A stretch of DNA of 64,000 nucleotides from Anseranas semipalmata (GCA_013399115.1 VXAA01003938.1:609776-673775); one strand, 5' to 3'; counted from the first letter of the stretch, positions 1-12,237 are shown. Program-made: numbers and translations. Notes: a model not told the origin generated them from the letters alone.

Positions 1-684
1 ACAACTTTATTAGCCAATGTCAAGAAATCAAGCAAAGGTTCCATCCAGATCATGTTACCAGTAATTTAGTAGCTTGTGAGACACCTCTTCGGGTGTCCAC
101 CCTGGATCTTGGATCTTGGATTGTAGGAGGCTGAAAAAGTTGTTTTCCATTCCCAATATTACAAGTACCCTTGTTCTTTCTTTCATGACAGCCATCTAAT
201 GTGTGTCAAATTAATACAGCATGCAGTACCATATTGTGAAATATGTACCCTTAAAAGTTCATTCCACAAAACACACAGTTAAAATGAGATAGTGTGTTTG
301 TTAGAGAGGCTATTCTGTAAAGAAAGGTAAGGCTTAGGAAATATTGACTGAAACAGAATTTCAACTGCTCTCATAGTAAGATGTTGTTACTACCATGGAA
401 TGAAATAGTATTATGCAAGACTGCAGACAGCATGCTAAAGAAACATAATGCTTCCAGCCATGGGCAGAATTGAAGACTTTTCATCATTATATACCATAGC
501 AGGTGACAGAAACCTCTTAGACACAGCTTGTATCATTCAGATAACTAGTTTATGAGGATTTAAAATAAGATAGTTTTATATGATCTGCTACTAATATGTC
601 ACTTCTCATATGTAAATTTTTGTTTGCTTTTAAAAAAACAACAGCTGTATATACTTGGGGACATTACAGAGGATTTGGCTTTAC
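1..684 (-). other. ENOX1: ENOX1 intron, partial (3' of the last visible exon)
   Basis: Intronic sequence downstream of the exon ending at 685. It is AT-rich. I see no exon, RNA gene or recognisable repeat, only a short GGATCTT duplication near 110-120. Confidence 0.85.
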
Positions 685-802
685 CTGAATCATCTACTCG
701 CAGCTTTTTACTGGGATTGTCACCACTGTCATCATCAGACATTTCCATCTCCTCTTCCCGGCGGATTCCCATGAGTTGTTCACTGTGAGCATTTCGGAGC
801 TC
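685..802 (-). CDS. ENOX1: ENOX1 coding exon: acidic/basic segment, last in window
   Basis: This exon encodes about residues 382-421: ELRNAHSEQLMGIRREEEME, then MSDDDSGDNPSKKLRVDDS. MGIRREEEMEMSDD is common to ENOX1 and ENOX2, while the following SKKLRVDDS matches the ENOX1 type. The acceptor is TTTTAG before 802 and the donor is GGTAAAG after 685. The exon is 118 bases, phase 0 in and phase 1 out, so the next exon must begin with the last two bases of a codon. It is too broken by its own boundaries to show as a long isolated frame and was found by reading the expected continuation of the protein. The remaining C-terminal exons lie before position 1. Confidence 0.95.
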
Positions 803-3800
803 CTAAAATTCAAAATGACCTTTTGTCAGTATTAACTTCCATAAAGTCACTGCTTTATCAATAGTATCTGTTTTAAAAAATGCTCTGATTTTTAATTATA
901 CATCATTTATCATTGTAATTATATTTACTTGTCTATGAATATTTATAAGAACAGTAACACAGGGAATTCTTCATGTGGAAGAATAGAATTTATTGAAGGT
1001 AATGGAGAAAACAAGAGAAAAAATGGGTCTCCATGTCAAGTGATCTTTAGTTCTGCTAAACATAGAAGAATGTTTTAGCAGCAATGATAATGCTTAAAAT
1101 TGTATATATAGCAGGCTGATAAAGAAATTGTTAGCCTGCTTAAGGTATAAAGAATTCTTGCTTCTCGCTGTCACTTGCGGTAGGATTCCTCTGGTGAAAT
1201 GTAGGTTTCTCCACTAAAACTAGTTCCTACAGACATCTTCCACAGAAATGTAAAAAAGCCCAAGCACTTTAGAGCAATTCACATCCATAAGGTAACTATC
1301 AAAATGAAGTCAGATTAATGGCACCCTAAAAGTGCCTCATTCTCCCCACTGACTATAAAGGAATCTGAGAGCAGTCAGTGCCAATGGAGCACCATTTATT
1401 TTAGGTGCCTGATGCCAGCCAAAGTGGTCTCACCTTCTGTCCCCCTATTCCCAGATTGCCTTGGATTTGAAAGACCCAGCCCAACAACGCTGTCCTGAAA
1501 ATTTCTGTATCTTGGTGGGAAATGACTGCCCAGTCTCTGCGTGACCACCACAAGGGCAGGCAGTGGGAAGCCTGTGCACGTTTTGTTGGGGAAATGATCA
1601 TCAGGCATGAGGGCTTTGTGGGAGTCTAGACAGTCTTTGTTCTCGGCAGAAAGGCTGGCACTGGTGTAGCTGCTGGCTTTCTAAAGGCAGCGCTGAGAAG
1701 ATTGAGAGAACTCTATTTTGTCCTAATAATCCTGTCAGGTGTAACATGGGGATGCTGCATCGTGATTAGTGTAGGCCTTTTCAGCCTGCAGACAGCTAAT
1801 TTTTCTGCCGACAAAGAGTCTAATTCCCAAAGAGATGGTTTGAAATCTTTGAAACAAGAAAGAGGCACACGGAAGGAGGATATGGTATTGAAGAGCCCAA
1901 CCACGGCTCCGTGCAATTAACAATAAGCTATCAGAGAGGGACTGGATGAAAAAAGGAAAGGCGTTTCCCTTGAGCTGTACCCATGGTTCATCAGGAGATC
2001 TCAAATACTCTGATAAATGTATACATGTCCATTAATCACAGCAAAGGCAAGAAGGCTAATTAGTGGGCTTTTACAACACAATAATTTCAAATACAAAAAA
2101 AAAAAAAAGTGATTAAAATGGTAAATTTTCAACCAGTGTCTCATGCAGTAAGTGGCATTTCTGGAAGAAATTAGAAGCTTATTTCCTTATTGGAAAACGC
2201 CACCTGCACTTTTTACTGGGGAATATTGACTGCATACATGAGCAGACATAAGCTTACATTTATTCCCTCTTTAGGGGATAAATGTCCTTGATGCATCAAT
2301 TTCTACACTATCAGCAAAGCCAATAATCTTCCATGGAGAACGTCAATGTGTACGAGTGTTTGCTTTGGGCTTGGGTTTCTAGCAAAGCTTTCCTAAAGTC
2401 AGAACAAAAGGGAAGGTGATCAGGTAATTAAACAAATCAGCAGATCATGTCATGGTTAGACAATATGATTTAAATCAAAGATGCAATTTGGTACATTTCC
2501 ATCATATTTTACATCTGAAAAACAGGCATTTCTAAAACATATTGGTTCAGTGAGAGACTTCACAAGTTTTTGAATTGCTTTTAATATCCTCTTTTTAGAA
2601 AAATAAAAGGCAATAATACTTGAAAAAGCAAGTAGTGAATTAACATTTCTGGAAAGTTCAACTCTTAAACATTTCATTTTATTAAAGTTTTAGAAGCCAG
2701 TAAATCAATGACACACCACATCCCTTTACAAAAAATTGGTTTAAGATGGGATGGTCTTAACATAATTGAAATAAACTACTAACAAATCATACTTTCATAC
2801 CTCTCTGAAAGATAAGACAAATATCAATCCCCAATTTCCAGACTTTGAATTAAACCAAGGCTTTATCCACTACTTTTATGAAATATTTGTGAACAAAATG
2901 CAAAATACAGTTTGTAGCAATAAATTATGCTAACATTTTATTTTAAGTGTCCCATTATTGTGAAGTCATTTGGTATTCACCATAATAGCACTGATAATAA
3001 AGAATTCATTTGGTATTCATGTGGATGTTACATTTAGTGCCATTGGTATTCAACTGTAATTTAGCATTAGTTAATGGGCACTTAAAATGTTATCCAAATG
3101 ATTTATATCACAGCACTTTAGTGTTTCTCAAACTAAGTGTACAACACTTATTTTACAAGTGTACTACAAAATAATTAAATAAGTGCACCTTACCTTCTAA
3201 AGTTTTTATTTTGAGACAGAGAAAAATCATTTAGAGGACTTTGATAATAACAATCAACACACTGTACTATGTGAAGGTAAGCCAAGTGTATGTAAGTTGC
3301 TCATATTAAAAAAAAAAAAAAAGGAAGAAGAAAGAAAGAAAACAAAGACAGTGGTACTTACTTTTTAAAATACAGGCTCATAGCGTTTATACTGAATTAA
3401 AAACCAAAGCTGGATGACCAAAACACAAGATGAGGTCTATTGCTTCCTTTGCTGCCACTTGCAGCAAAGAGAGTTAGAATCCCATTTTCTCTGCTCCTGC
3501 TTATGACAGTCACACATGTATGGTTCCACATTGCTAAGTCTGTGTGGTATTTTGATTACATTTATACTCTTCTCTTTGCAACCAATATACTTAGAATCAA
3601 TACAAGTGATTTATCTACTTTTTAAAGAAAAACATAAAATAAATGAGAAGGAGTATGTCATAATTCTGGACCGAATATGCTTAAGTCATTATTTAGGAAA
3701 GAAATTCTCTTCTTTTATTTTCAGGCAAAGTCATCTTATAATGACCATAAGATGGTACAACCAGGAAAAAATCTGTGTGACAGAATCCTTCTTTTAGAAC

Positions 3801-4177
3801 CAGGTCACGATGACTCCTAAAAAGATGTTTTTCTTAAATCTTAATTTTATCCTTAGTTGAAAATAACGTTACTAATTTCACTACTTCAGTTCATTATTTT
3901 AGATAGTAAACATATTCCTCCAATGATTTCCCAAATCTTGCATGAAAAATAAAAACACATTGCTCTCTATCTTAGTGTTATTTAATGACTATTATCATAA
4001 TGAGAGCAATGGGAGCAATTCATACTGTAGATGAGACTGTATAATGGCCAGTTGATTAACAGCTAAAAAGGTAGCCGTAAATATTGCTGAATACAGTATG
4101 TCCAGCTACAATCACACTCATTCTGTGTCAATCCAGCTGTGAGATGATGGATAGAAAGTAATAATAAAATCACCAAC
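803..4177 (-). other. ENOX1: ENOX1 intron, 3.4 kb
   Basis: Intron between the 107-base and 118-base exons. It holds short poly-A runs (2095-2108 and 3308-3322, the latter followed by GAAA-type purines) and three spaced copies of a TTTGGTATTCA-like word at 2966-3053. The stretch 1330-1640 is somewhat more GC-rich but shows no recognisable protein. The open frame at 1702-1920 (+) begins with a hydrophobic segment but resembles nothing I know and lacks support. Confidence 0.85.
2966..3053. repeat. Three spaced copies of TTTGGTATTCA
   Basis: TCATTTGGTATTCA at about 2966, TTCATTTGGTATTCA at 3005 and CATTGGTATTCA at 3041, spaced 35-40 bases. Probably a decayed tandem repeat. Confidence 0.75.
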
Positions 4178-4284
4178 CTCAGAATGCTTTCGCCAAATGT
4201 CTATGTTCTTTCGCTGGGCTTTCGAGAAATGGTCCCAAGCTTTTTGTCTGGTAGAAGCGTTGAAAACGGCGACAATCTGCTCAA
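4178..4284 (-). CDS. ENOX1: ENOX1 coding exon with a non-consensus donor
   Basis: This exon encodes about residues 346-381: FEQIVAVFNASTRQKAWDHF then SKAQRKNIDIWRKHSE. FNASTRQ distinguishes ENOX1 from ENOX2 (YHSASKQ). The acceptor is CACCAAAG before 4284. The donor after Glu is GAG/GTTGGT, with T at +3 instead of the usual purine, so it looks weak. The exon is 107 bases: two bases finish the Phe codon, followed by 35 whole codons, ending in phase 0. That fits the phase-0 start of the next exon. If the donor were not used, the frame would continue VGDFIITFYPSS and so on until a stop. Confidence 0.95.
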
Positions 4285-4583
4285 CTTTGGTGAACAAGGA
4301 AGTCAAACAAGACAAGCAATTTATGTTGTGATCACTATAGAGAAGCAAAGCAAAGACACTAGGAGTCTATGGATGATGTCATTACTGAAACAACATCATC
4401 AATATCCATCCAATGATGTGTCTTTTGTACTTACATTTTATCAATGTTGGAGATGTCTCCCTTCAAGTCTGTCTCCATAACTTTACTCTACACATCTTAT
4501 AACTATGTACCAAAGAACATGCATGCAGCTGCTTCCCAGTGATGTCTGCTATAACTTTCCGTGCAGCCATGTGCCATTGTGTT

Positions 4584-4611
4584 TGTGGCTATAGGCATGT
4601 GGCTATAGGCA
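4584..4611. repeat. 14-bp tandem duplication
   Basis: GTGGCTATAGGCAT occurs twice head to tail without mismatch. Confidence 0.95.
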
Positions 4612-5647
4612 TGACACTCAAGGCATAAACCTGACGTGTGCTCCCCTGTGGCAGCTGCATACAGTTGAGCTGGCTGTACAAATGAAAGCATGAAAAACAA
4701 GCAGGCTCTGCTTTCAAGGGTGGGTATCTGATAGTGGGAATTTGCCAGCAGATAGGAAGGGCTAAACCATATTTAAATTCTGCATGCTGTAACTGCAGCT
4801 GTTGTTTCTCTTTTATTTAATATATAGAAGCTCACCTGTGGTAGATCATTTTGTCCTGTGTCCATGGCCTATGTATTTTTATGCATATGAACAGTTACAT
4901 TTTTGTGCATATGAGGAAGAAATGTGAAACGGGCTTCCCTCATTCAACTCTAATGAATTCATTCTGAAGCCAGACGTCATTGTTTAGGACAATTATCTAG
5001 GACAATTAAGATCCTTAAGTTTTTAACTATTTGTTCATCCTAAACCAGAACTTTCTTCTCCCAACCCTACTTTCTTTCTCTTTACATTAGTTACAAGCAA
5101 TGTTGTCCTTCCACAACAGTGACCTGCCTAGAAATGATTTGGCCAAGGTGTAAGTTGCCTTGATACTGGCACAGTTAACTACAAGACCATCAATAAGTCC
5201 AGATTTTCCACAAATGACCTGGGCTGTGTTCCTGAGTGAGCAGCTGTGCTGACCTATGAAGTCAAACTCAAAAAAGCTTCAATGACAAGGTTCTTGGCTA
5301 TTGACCTCTTTAGAATGTCGGGCTGAAATAATGTTCACTGTTTTGTAAAGCTGTGCTTGCAGCACCTCCTTCTCCCCTCCTTCATTGAAGGAGAAGGTAG
5401 CAGAAGAGCTGTAATGACCTCTGATCTGGTCTCTCATTGAGTTGCTCGATGACTTCTCTCTTTCTCTTCTCAAGTCACAGATGTGAAGGATCTTGCTATA
5501 TGTCTGCCTGAAAATGGTGAGGTCACCTAGTAAGTCAGTTATAGATTTTTCACCTCTAGATCTGAAAATTAACCTCACACAAATTGAATAGGAACACTTT
5601 TCTTTTATTCTCTTTTTAACACTTTTGCAAGCTGCTTTCAGACTCAG

Positions 5648-5836
5648 GAGGTTGCAATGCGGTGGGGGTCAGTACCTTTTCTCAGGTGATGAGTGATAGG
5701 ATGTGAGGCAATGGCTTCAGGTTGCACCAGGGGTGGTATAGATTGGGTATTAGGAAGAATTACTTCATGGAAAGTGTGGATAGGCATTGGAACAGGCTGC
5801 CCAGGGAAGTGGTGGAGTTGCCATCCCTGGAGGTAT
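5648..5836 (+). mobile_element. CR1 LINE, 5' piece of an older host copy split by another CR1
   Basis: This piece matches the C-terminal coding part of CR1 ORF2 just before its 3' UTR. With frame slips it reads [39 protein letters not shown]. It stops at CCCTGGAGGTAT, where a typical CR1 would run on into AAAAGACGTGTAGATGTGG-like sequence. That continuation is found at 6571 instead, on the far side of the second CR1. The left edge is approximate. It is a 5'-truncated, inactive copy in the opposite orientation to ENOX1. Confidence 0.8.
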
Positions 5837-6570
5837 GACACAAAACTGGGAGGAGTGGCTGATACACCAGAGGGCTGTGCTGCCATTCAGAAGGACCTGA
5901 ACAAGCTGGAGCACTGGGCAGTGAAGAACCTCATGAAGTTCAACAAAGGCAAGTGCAGGGTCCTGCACCTAGGGAGGAATAAGCCCATGCACCAGTACAG
6001 GTTGGGGTTAACCATGAGTCAACAATGTGCCCTTGTGGCCAAGAAGGCCAATGGTACCCTGGGGTGCATCAGTAAGAGTGTTGCCAGCAGGTTGAGGGAG
6101 GTGTTCCTCCTCCTCTACTCAGCCCTGGTGAGGCCACACCTGGAGGATTGTGTCCAGTTCTGGGCTCCCCAGTACGAGAGGGACATGGGAGCTCATGGAG
6201 CTCCTCCTCCAGCGGAGGGCTATGAAGATAATTAGGGGACTGGAGTATCTCTCATGCGAGGAGAGGTTGAGAGAGCTGGGCCTGTTCAGCTTGGAGAAGA
6301 GAAGACTGAGAGGGGATCTTATCGATGTGTACAAATATCTGAAGAGAGGGTGTCAAGAGGATGGGGCTGGAGTCTTTTCAGTGGCACTCAGCGACAGGAC
6401 ACTGTGGAGTGTCCTTCTCTGCAGATGTTCAAAACCCGCCTGGATACGATCCTGTGCAATGTGCTCTAGGTGACCCCCCTGGGGTTGGACTAGATGATCT
6501 CCAGAGGTCCCTTCCAACCTCCACCATTCTGTGATTCTGTGATTCTGTGATTCTGTAATTCTGTAATTCT
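5837..6570 (+). mobile_element. CR1 LINE, younger copy nested inside the host CR1
   Basis: 5'-truncated CR1 starting within the codons after the reverse-transcriptase DD motif ([20 protein letters not shown]), followed by [58 protein letters not shown] and, after a frame change, [20 protein letters not shown]. Near 6400-6412 it jumps from SDRT directly to [18 protein letters not shown], an internal deletion of about 45 codons. The 3' UTR (GGTTGGACTAGATGATCT then CCCTTCCAACC) ends in five and a half ATTCTGTG/ATTCTGTA octamers at 6526-6570. The bases GTAT flank both ends (5833-5836 and 6571-6574). It encodes no functional protein. Confidence 0.85.
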
Positions 6571-6703
6571 GTATTTAAGAGATGTGTGGATGTGCCGATT
6601 AGGGACGTGGTTTAGTGGTAGACTTGGTGGTGTTAGGTTGATGGTTGGACTTGATTGTCTTAAGGGTCTTTTCCAACCTAAACAATTCCATGATTCTATA
6701 TAT
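6571..6703 (+). mobile_element. CR1 LINE, 3' piece of the interrupted host copy
   Basis: Begins GTATTTAAGAGATGTGTGGA and continues TTAGGGACGTGGTTTAGTGG, GGTTGATGGTTGGACTTGAT, then TTTTCCAACCTAAACAATTC and a short ATTC-type tail near 6700. This is the 3' UTR of the common bird CR1 subfamily whose ORF2 end is seen at 5648-5836. It is separated from that end only by the nested younger CR1. Confidence 0.85.
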
Positions 6704-9700
6704 GGAAGATTTTCTTTGCTATCATCATGGCTACTTAATTAACTTCTAAAGCCATAGAAATAAATATCTTCTTTTAAAATTAAATCTTATATATTGTTTA
6801 TACTAAAGAAGTTGCCTCAAAACTACTGGGATGATCCAATCCATTTGTGACTCATTCAAGTTTTAATAGGAGATACGATAATTTCAGCATATTAGAACTT
6901 GCTTCGAGTGAAGGGTGGATGTATCAAGGAAGTTATGTGGTGTATATTTATTCAATTAATTTGAAAAGAATGAAAATGCTAAAGCACTCTATTATTATGT
7001 GTATAGAAACTGAGGCTAGAATTTAATTACTATCATTGTGTTGATGACCCAGGTGCTCAGAAAATCTTGCTTAATTAACAATCTGCTTTTAGTTTGCAAG
7101 TGGAAATTCAAGTAGAAAAGATTCACAAAGATATGAGGAAGAGCTGCTTTCCCATTTTGTACTAATGGGTATTAATAAGATCATCTGAATTTTGAAAAAC
7201 ATTTGAACTTTAAAGTGTTTAATTTCCATTCTGTGAACAGGTGCTAAAATTTATCAAAAGTAATTATCTGATCATTTCAGAAACTATCCTCAATGGAAAC
7301 ACAAGATGGGAAGATGTCAAAGAGTTTTTCGGGTATAACTGCAGTAGACAAAATGAAGAGCAGAAAAAGGATCTCCTTCACCTACCTAACTCTCAAGTAT
7401 TAAAAAAAAAAAAAAAGGAGATAGAATACTATGAGTACTAGATGCTAAAAATCAAGGAAAGTAAAGAAATATTATCGAATGGACAGCAAAGGATAATAAG
7501 GCAAACATAGGGGAGAATGTTACATGCCCATCGTAACTCATGTTACAGTTAACAATATCTAAGATTTAGGAAGTTCTTTACACCTACAGTTAGGATGAGT
7601 TGCCCTTCCCATTTTCTCACATATTAGTGCTTATTGTGCTCAATTTGCTTTGCTTCTGAAAGGATGTATGTGAAAACAAGTCATACTCTGTGCTCAGCCA
7701 AGAGTCCTCAGGCTGACAGAAGTCTTGACTCTGAGCCTTAAGGTAGAAGACCTCTTGGGCCTTAAGGAAAAAAAACAAACAATGACCAATTGGTCAAAAA
7801 ACAATGTCCCACTACAATGTATTCAAAGAAATTACCAACACATATACAGCAATAGTTAGGAACACCCAACCTAAAACATCTCCAAGCATTACATTAGAGC
7901 TAAAGAACAGCCAAGACCAGTTTTAGACCATGGTTTGACAGTACAGGAAAGCAGCTTCATGTCTCCTTGTACTGTACCAAAATCCCATATTACTGTTTTC
8001 TGAGCTGCCAATCTAGTATACACCCATTCTGCCAGTTCACAGGTTAGGTTAATTTGGTTGTTTGTAGGTTAATTCACATTGTATTGAGATTCATTTGTTC
8101 TCTCACAGACAGCCTGAAAGTCTAAAGCTGGAATAACACTTATGCTCTGGCTAATTGGTAGACAAGACATGATGCACCCACCCCGATCAGGATCAAATTT
8201 TTATGGGTAAGTACTCCAGCAGCACAAGCCCACAAGGGGAAGACAGGAGAGTTTATATCAGCTGAGAAGCTCTCCAGTTAACTCATTTTCCTCCATGTCT
8301 GGGTAAGATTTGGCCAAAGAGAGGCCCCATATTTTGGGCTGGTATCTGCAGAATCTAAGAGAAACAGTCGCTCCCAGTCTAGCTGCTGACCATGATTTTC
8401 AGACTGTTTCCTGACCTACAGAAGGAAATTTCCAAAATGAAATAATAGGTCATGTCTATCTCTCTAAGGCACCTTGAGCTCTAGGATGCACTGCACTATC
8501 AACTGTGACTGGTAAGTAGAATTATTAAGTAGCATGAAATATTCATTGTCAAACATCTGCTGGTAAGTTCCATGCTATATCAAATTTTCATTGACCATAT
8601 GCAAAGCTGTTTCCTTACTAAATTAGGTTTTAAAAAAGCACATTGTTCTGGAAGGGTCCATGCCATGTCATTGTTTTTCTCCTATGAATATAACTTACAG
8701 CGTGAAAATAATTGCATATTTCCTAATGACTTATTCTGTGGCTGGTAATTTATGTGGCATGTTTCAGACAAAGGATTTTATGTAATTGTTTTTCTGCTGA
8801 TTTATAAATAACTAAAAAGACCCAAACATTTAAGCCTGGAGTGATATGGAAGTGTCAATGTTTAACAACTGCAGTGTAACTACAATACACTTTATTAGAG
8901 GTGCAGACTTATAATAAGCACATTAAATGGAAGTTTAAATCTCAGTTTTTATTGCCATAAAACATGCCACCATAGTAGGGTATTGTTATCAAGTGTAAAT
9001 GTAAAAACAACCAGAAAAACTAGGAACAACAACAACAACAATCCCTTAAATGATGTCAGTAGGAGTTGCATAAAAGATTGGATTAAAGGGAAATCTAGAA
9101 TATCTCCAAGGCAAGAGACAATTTGATACAGGTTATTTGAAAATGATACTACTAGAGGAGAAGAGAATTAAATGAGAACCAACATATAGCCTTATCTGCA
9201 GATTAAGAGGCAGAAAGAACACTTTTACTCTCACTTACATTTATCAAGCAGGCTATTTTAAATACAATTGAGTGAAGGCTGAAATTCTTCCTTGTGCTCA
9301 GGAGACAAGAGGTAACCAATTTTTCCTTTGCCAATTACGTTATCAGCTGTCATGTATGCATGATTATTTTTAATTTCTTGTATACAATAATAAAGAACGT
9401 CAGCAATGAAAAGCTTTATGACACCTTGCAATAAAAAAGAAACAAAATAGAAACTGAAGCATAATATGTTAAAATAAAAACAAAAGGTCTTCACTGGCAG
9501 ATAAAATAATCAGATTTCATACAGAATTTCACTCAAAATTCCACCAGTTTGGGATACAGGATGGAAAGGGTTTTGCACTAAATTACTGTAAGTGGGAGAG
9601 TAGCATATATGGCAATTTAGCTCAGAAAAAAATCTGTAAGAGCACAACAGTTGACATGCAGGATAAAAGAAAAATCCCACCCATAAAATTACAGTGTAAA

Positions 9701-9749
9701 GGAAACTGTTATAGTAAATGTATAACATGCTTTTCAAATACAGATTCGG

Positions 9750-10000
9750 AGCACACGGAGGATATAGAGTTGGCGTGGTTTGGGTCAGAAGCCTCGCTGC
9801 TGAATTCTGAATAAGTAGGAGTCTGCCAATCGATTTGGCTCCAAGCCCAGCAAACCAAGGAATTACAGTAGTCAAGGCTAGATGCTATAAGTGAATGAAT
9901 TAGAGTCTCCAGGTCAATTTTGGATAGAAAAAAAAACGTATTTCTGGCAACAGTCCTGAAAGGCATTTGGTAAAGTACTGAACAGACCTTAGCACAAAGT
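9750..10000 (-). mobile_element. Old LINE relic, L2/CR1-superfamily RT C-terminal region
   Basis: Minus-strand translation gives DLETLIHSLIASSLDYCNSL and then, after one frameshift, GLGAKSIGRLLLIQNSAARL followed by LTQTT. The order LIHxxIxSxLDYCNSL, a short gap and LQxxQNxAARLLT is the hallmark of the region after the reverse transcriptase in L2-like and related LINEs. It differs from the bird CR1 copies in this window (LVRPHLEYCVQFW type). Upstream NTFFFLSKI could be part of the same protein. A frameshift and missing flanks mark it as decayed. Exact family and edges are uncertain. Confidence 0.6.
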
Positions 10001-10440
10001 CCAAAGCTAAAATGCATGTAGGCAAATGATATGTGACATCAACAAGAGAAATTGCAGATAGATTGCAGAGTAATGAAAGAAATATTTTTTAATTATTCTG
10101 GGCCAAACCCTCAGCCTCTTGGTTGTGATAATGCTTACTTTCAAAAAAGATTTTTTTTTTTTCCATGTATTTACAGTTGAAAGCCTGCTATTCCATTCAC
10201 ATGCCACAGAGGAAGAAACAGATGTGACTGCCTCTGACTGGTGGAGGAGGGAACCATCAAAGCTGGAAATGTCACTCTGGAAAAGACTGCAGATAGTGCA
10301 AGGGATGGGCCTAAAGGAAAATACACCAATGGTCATCAGCTGGATATATAAGCAAATGCCATTATAGATTTGTGCAAGGAAGACATAGATTTTGACAGGT
10401 ATGCAAAATGACTCATCTTCCACAATTAAATGTCAGCCTT

Positions 10441-10475
10441 GTTTATTTATTATTTATTTATTTATTTATTATTTT
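10441..10475. repeat. (TTTA)n tetranucleotide repeat
   Basis: About eight TTTA units with one interruption, followed by AAAAC units. Confidence 0.9.
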
Positions 10476-10609
10476 AAAACAAAACAAAAAGCAAAACAAG
10501 CAGAAAAAGTTGAAAAGCCATCAAAAAGATGGTGAATTGTGGTTGTAACTCCATCAAAAACTGGCAGGTTATTGTTTGGTCTTCTTGCTGTCTGGGTGGC
10601 TGTAGGTTC

Positions 10610-10645
10610 CTTAAGACATAGCCTGGTCTTAAGACATAGCATGGT
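10610..10645. repeat. 18-bp tandem duplication
   Basis: CTTAAGACATAGCCTGGT is followed directly by CTTAAGACATAGCATGGT (one difference), a recent-looking local duplication. Confidence 0.95.
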
Positions 10646-12237
10646 AAAGAGAAAACCACAGGGCTTCTTTCTCCAATTTCTACCATTTTGGACAGGCTAA
10701 GAAAATGGTGCCTCCAGTGACTGACCTCCCAAATTGTTCTGCTGTGTGGGGAGTGAGTTTGCAAGGCTACCATCCTTTCACTTGCCCTACTGCCAACTAC
10801 ATCTGTATGAACAATTAAAACCAGTCAGGGACTGTTCTCATTCCCTGAGGCTAACTGGCACAATATGCTGAGCGTCCCCGCAGCAGCAACCCCTTTTCTC
10901 TCCAAAAAGACACTTTTAGGGAAACTACTTTGCCTGCACAGAACCCTAAGCTGTACAAAACTTGTGTGGGAAAATGCTTACCAGAGGCAGAAGGACATTT
11001 GCCTATTCTATCTACCCTGCATCACCTACCTGAACACTAGAAAGAATGAGAAACAGTCTAAGTTTCCTCTCCCTGAATTACACAATATTGTTTCTATATT
11101 TCTCTTTGATTAGGCGTGCAGTGTTGGAGACCAGGAGGTGTGCCTGGGTTGATGGCAATGTCCCACATCCCAGTGCTCTCTTAGCTTCATGGCTGTGGCT
11201 CTCCTATTTGCTACTTGAACACAGCTGGTCATCTGTACTTCTCCCACAAAAAGCTCTCAATTCCCCTATCAACTGGTATACCTGATTGTTTAAAAGGCTC
11301 TTAGAAAATGTGAGTATCTAGGAGTCATAAATATACAACATTATATATATCTATCTATTCAGTTTTAGCCTACACATATGCACACCTAACAATAATTAGA
11401 TAAAATAAAAAAAAAAAATCTACCTCTGTGTATTTTGCTGTTCCCATTCCCCTTGCTCATCCATCTGACTCAGACTGGTACTAGTCAACATGCTGTTGGG
11501 GGTTATTAAGAGGCTGAGTGGGTATCAGTGGTCTACACTGGAGTGACACAGGAAGAAATTTTTCATAATACAATAAGCAGATTTTCCCACTTAGATGAAG
11601 GACAATCCCCAAAATGCTTGTTCCACAGCACAAATGATAATCCTTTGCCTTGTAAAAAGATCCAACCTCAGTGTTAGCAGCTGTTCTTTTCCTTTCTTCT
11701 TTTTTTGGCTAAGAAACACAGTGAAGAAAAGTGAAAGAAGGGGCATTTATGGGGATACTGAGAACTCCCCATTTGCAAGATTTATACTGAAACCTACACT
11801 GCTACTTGCCTGACGTATGAATATCAACAATTAATGGTTTTAGAAATGGGAGGACACTTCTTGTTATACTCAGAAATACAAATACACACTCTGATTAAAT
11901 ATAGCACAGTTTGCCCTGCAAGGTATTGCTAGAAAATCTGTCTACAAAATAAGCTTTGAAAATCTTTTAGGTTGTGAAATGTGGTTTAATTTACAACAAA
12001 GAAACTGACAGCTTGGTGTAACAGCAATTGCTGGCACTGTGCCATGTGATAAATCACTTGGACTCAATAAGACCACTTCACCTCCATGTCATTTCTCAAC
12101 AAACAGGAACCTGACATCAGGCCAGCACAACCCAGTAGGGCAGGTACAAATGTACTGTACCTGCTCTTTTAATGCCACCTTCTTATATTACACAACAGAC
12201 TTTACGGACCTTGTGTTGACATCCAGAAAGCAAGAGC

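Noticed and set aside
1702..1920. 72-codon plus-strand frame starting with a hydrophobic, signal-like segment
   Set aside because: No recognisable family, no promoter or splice support, and it lies in the intron between two ENOX1 exons. A chance frame is the simpler explanation.
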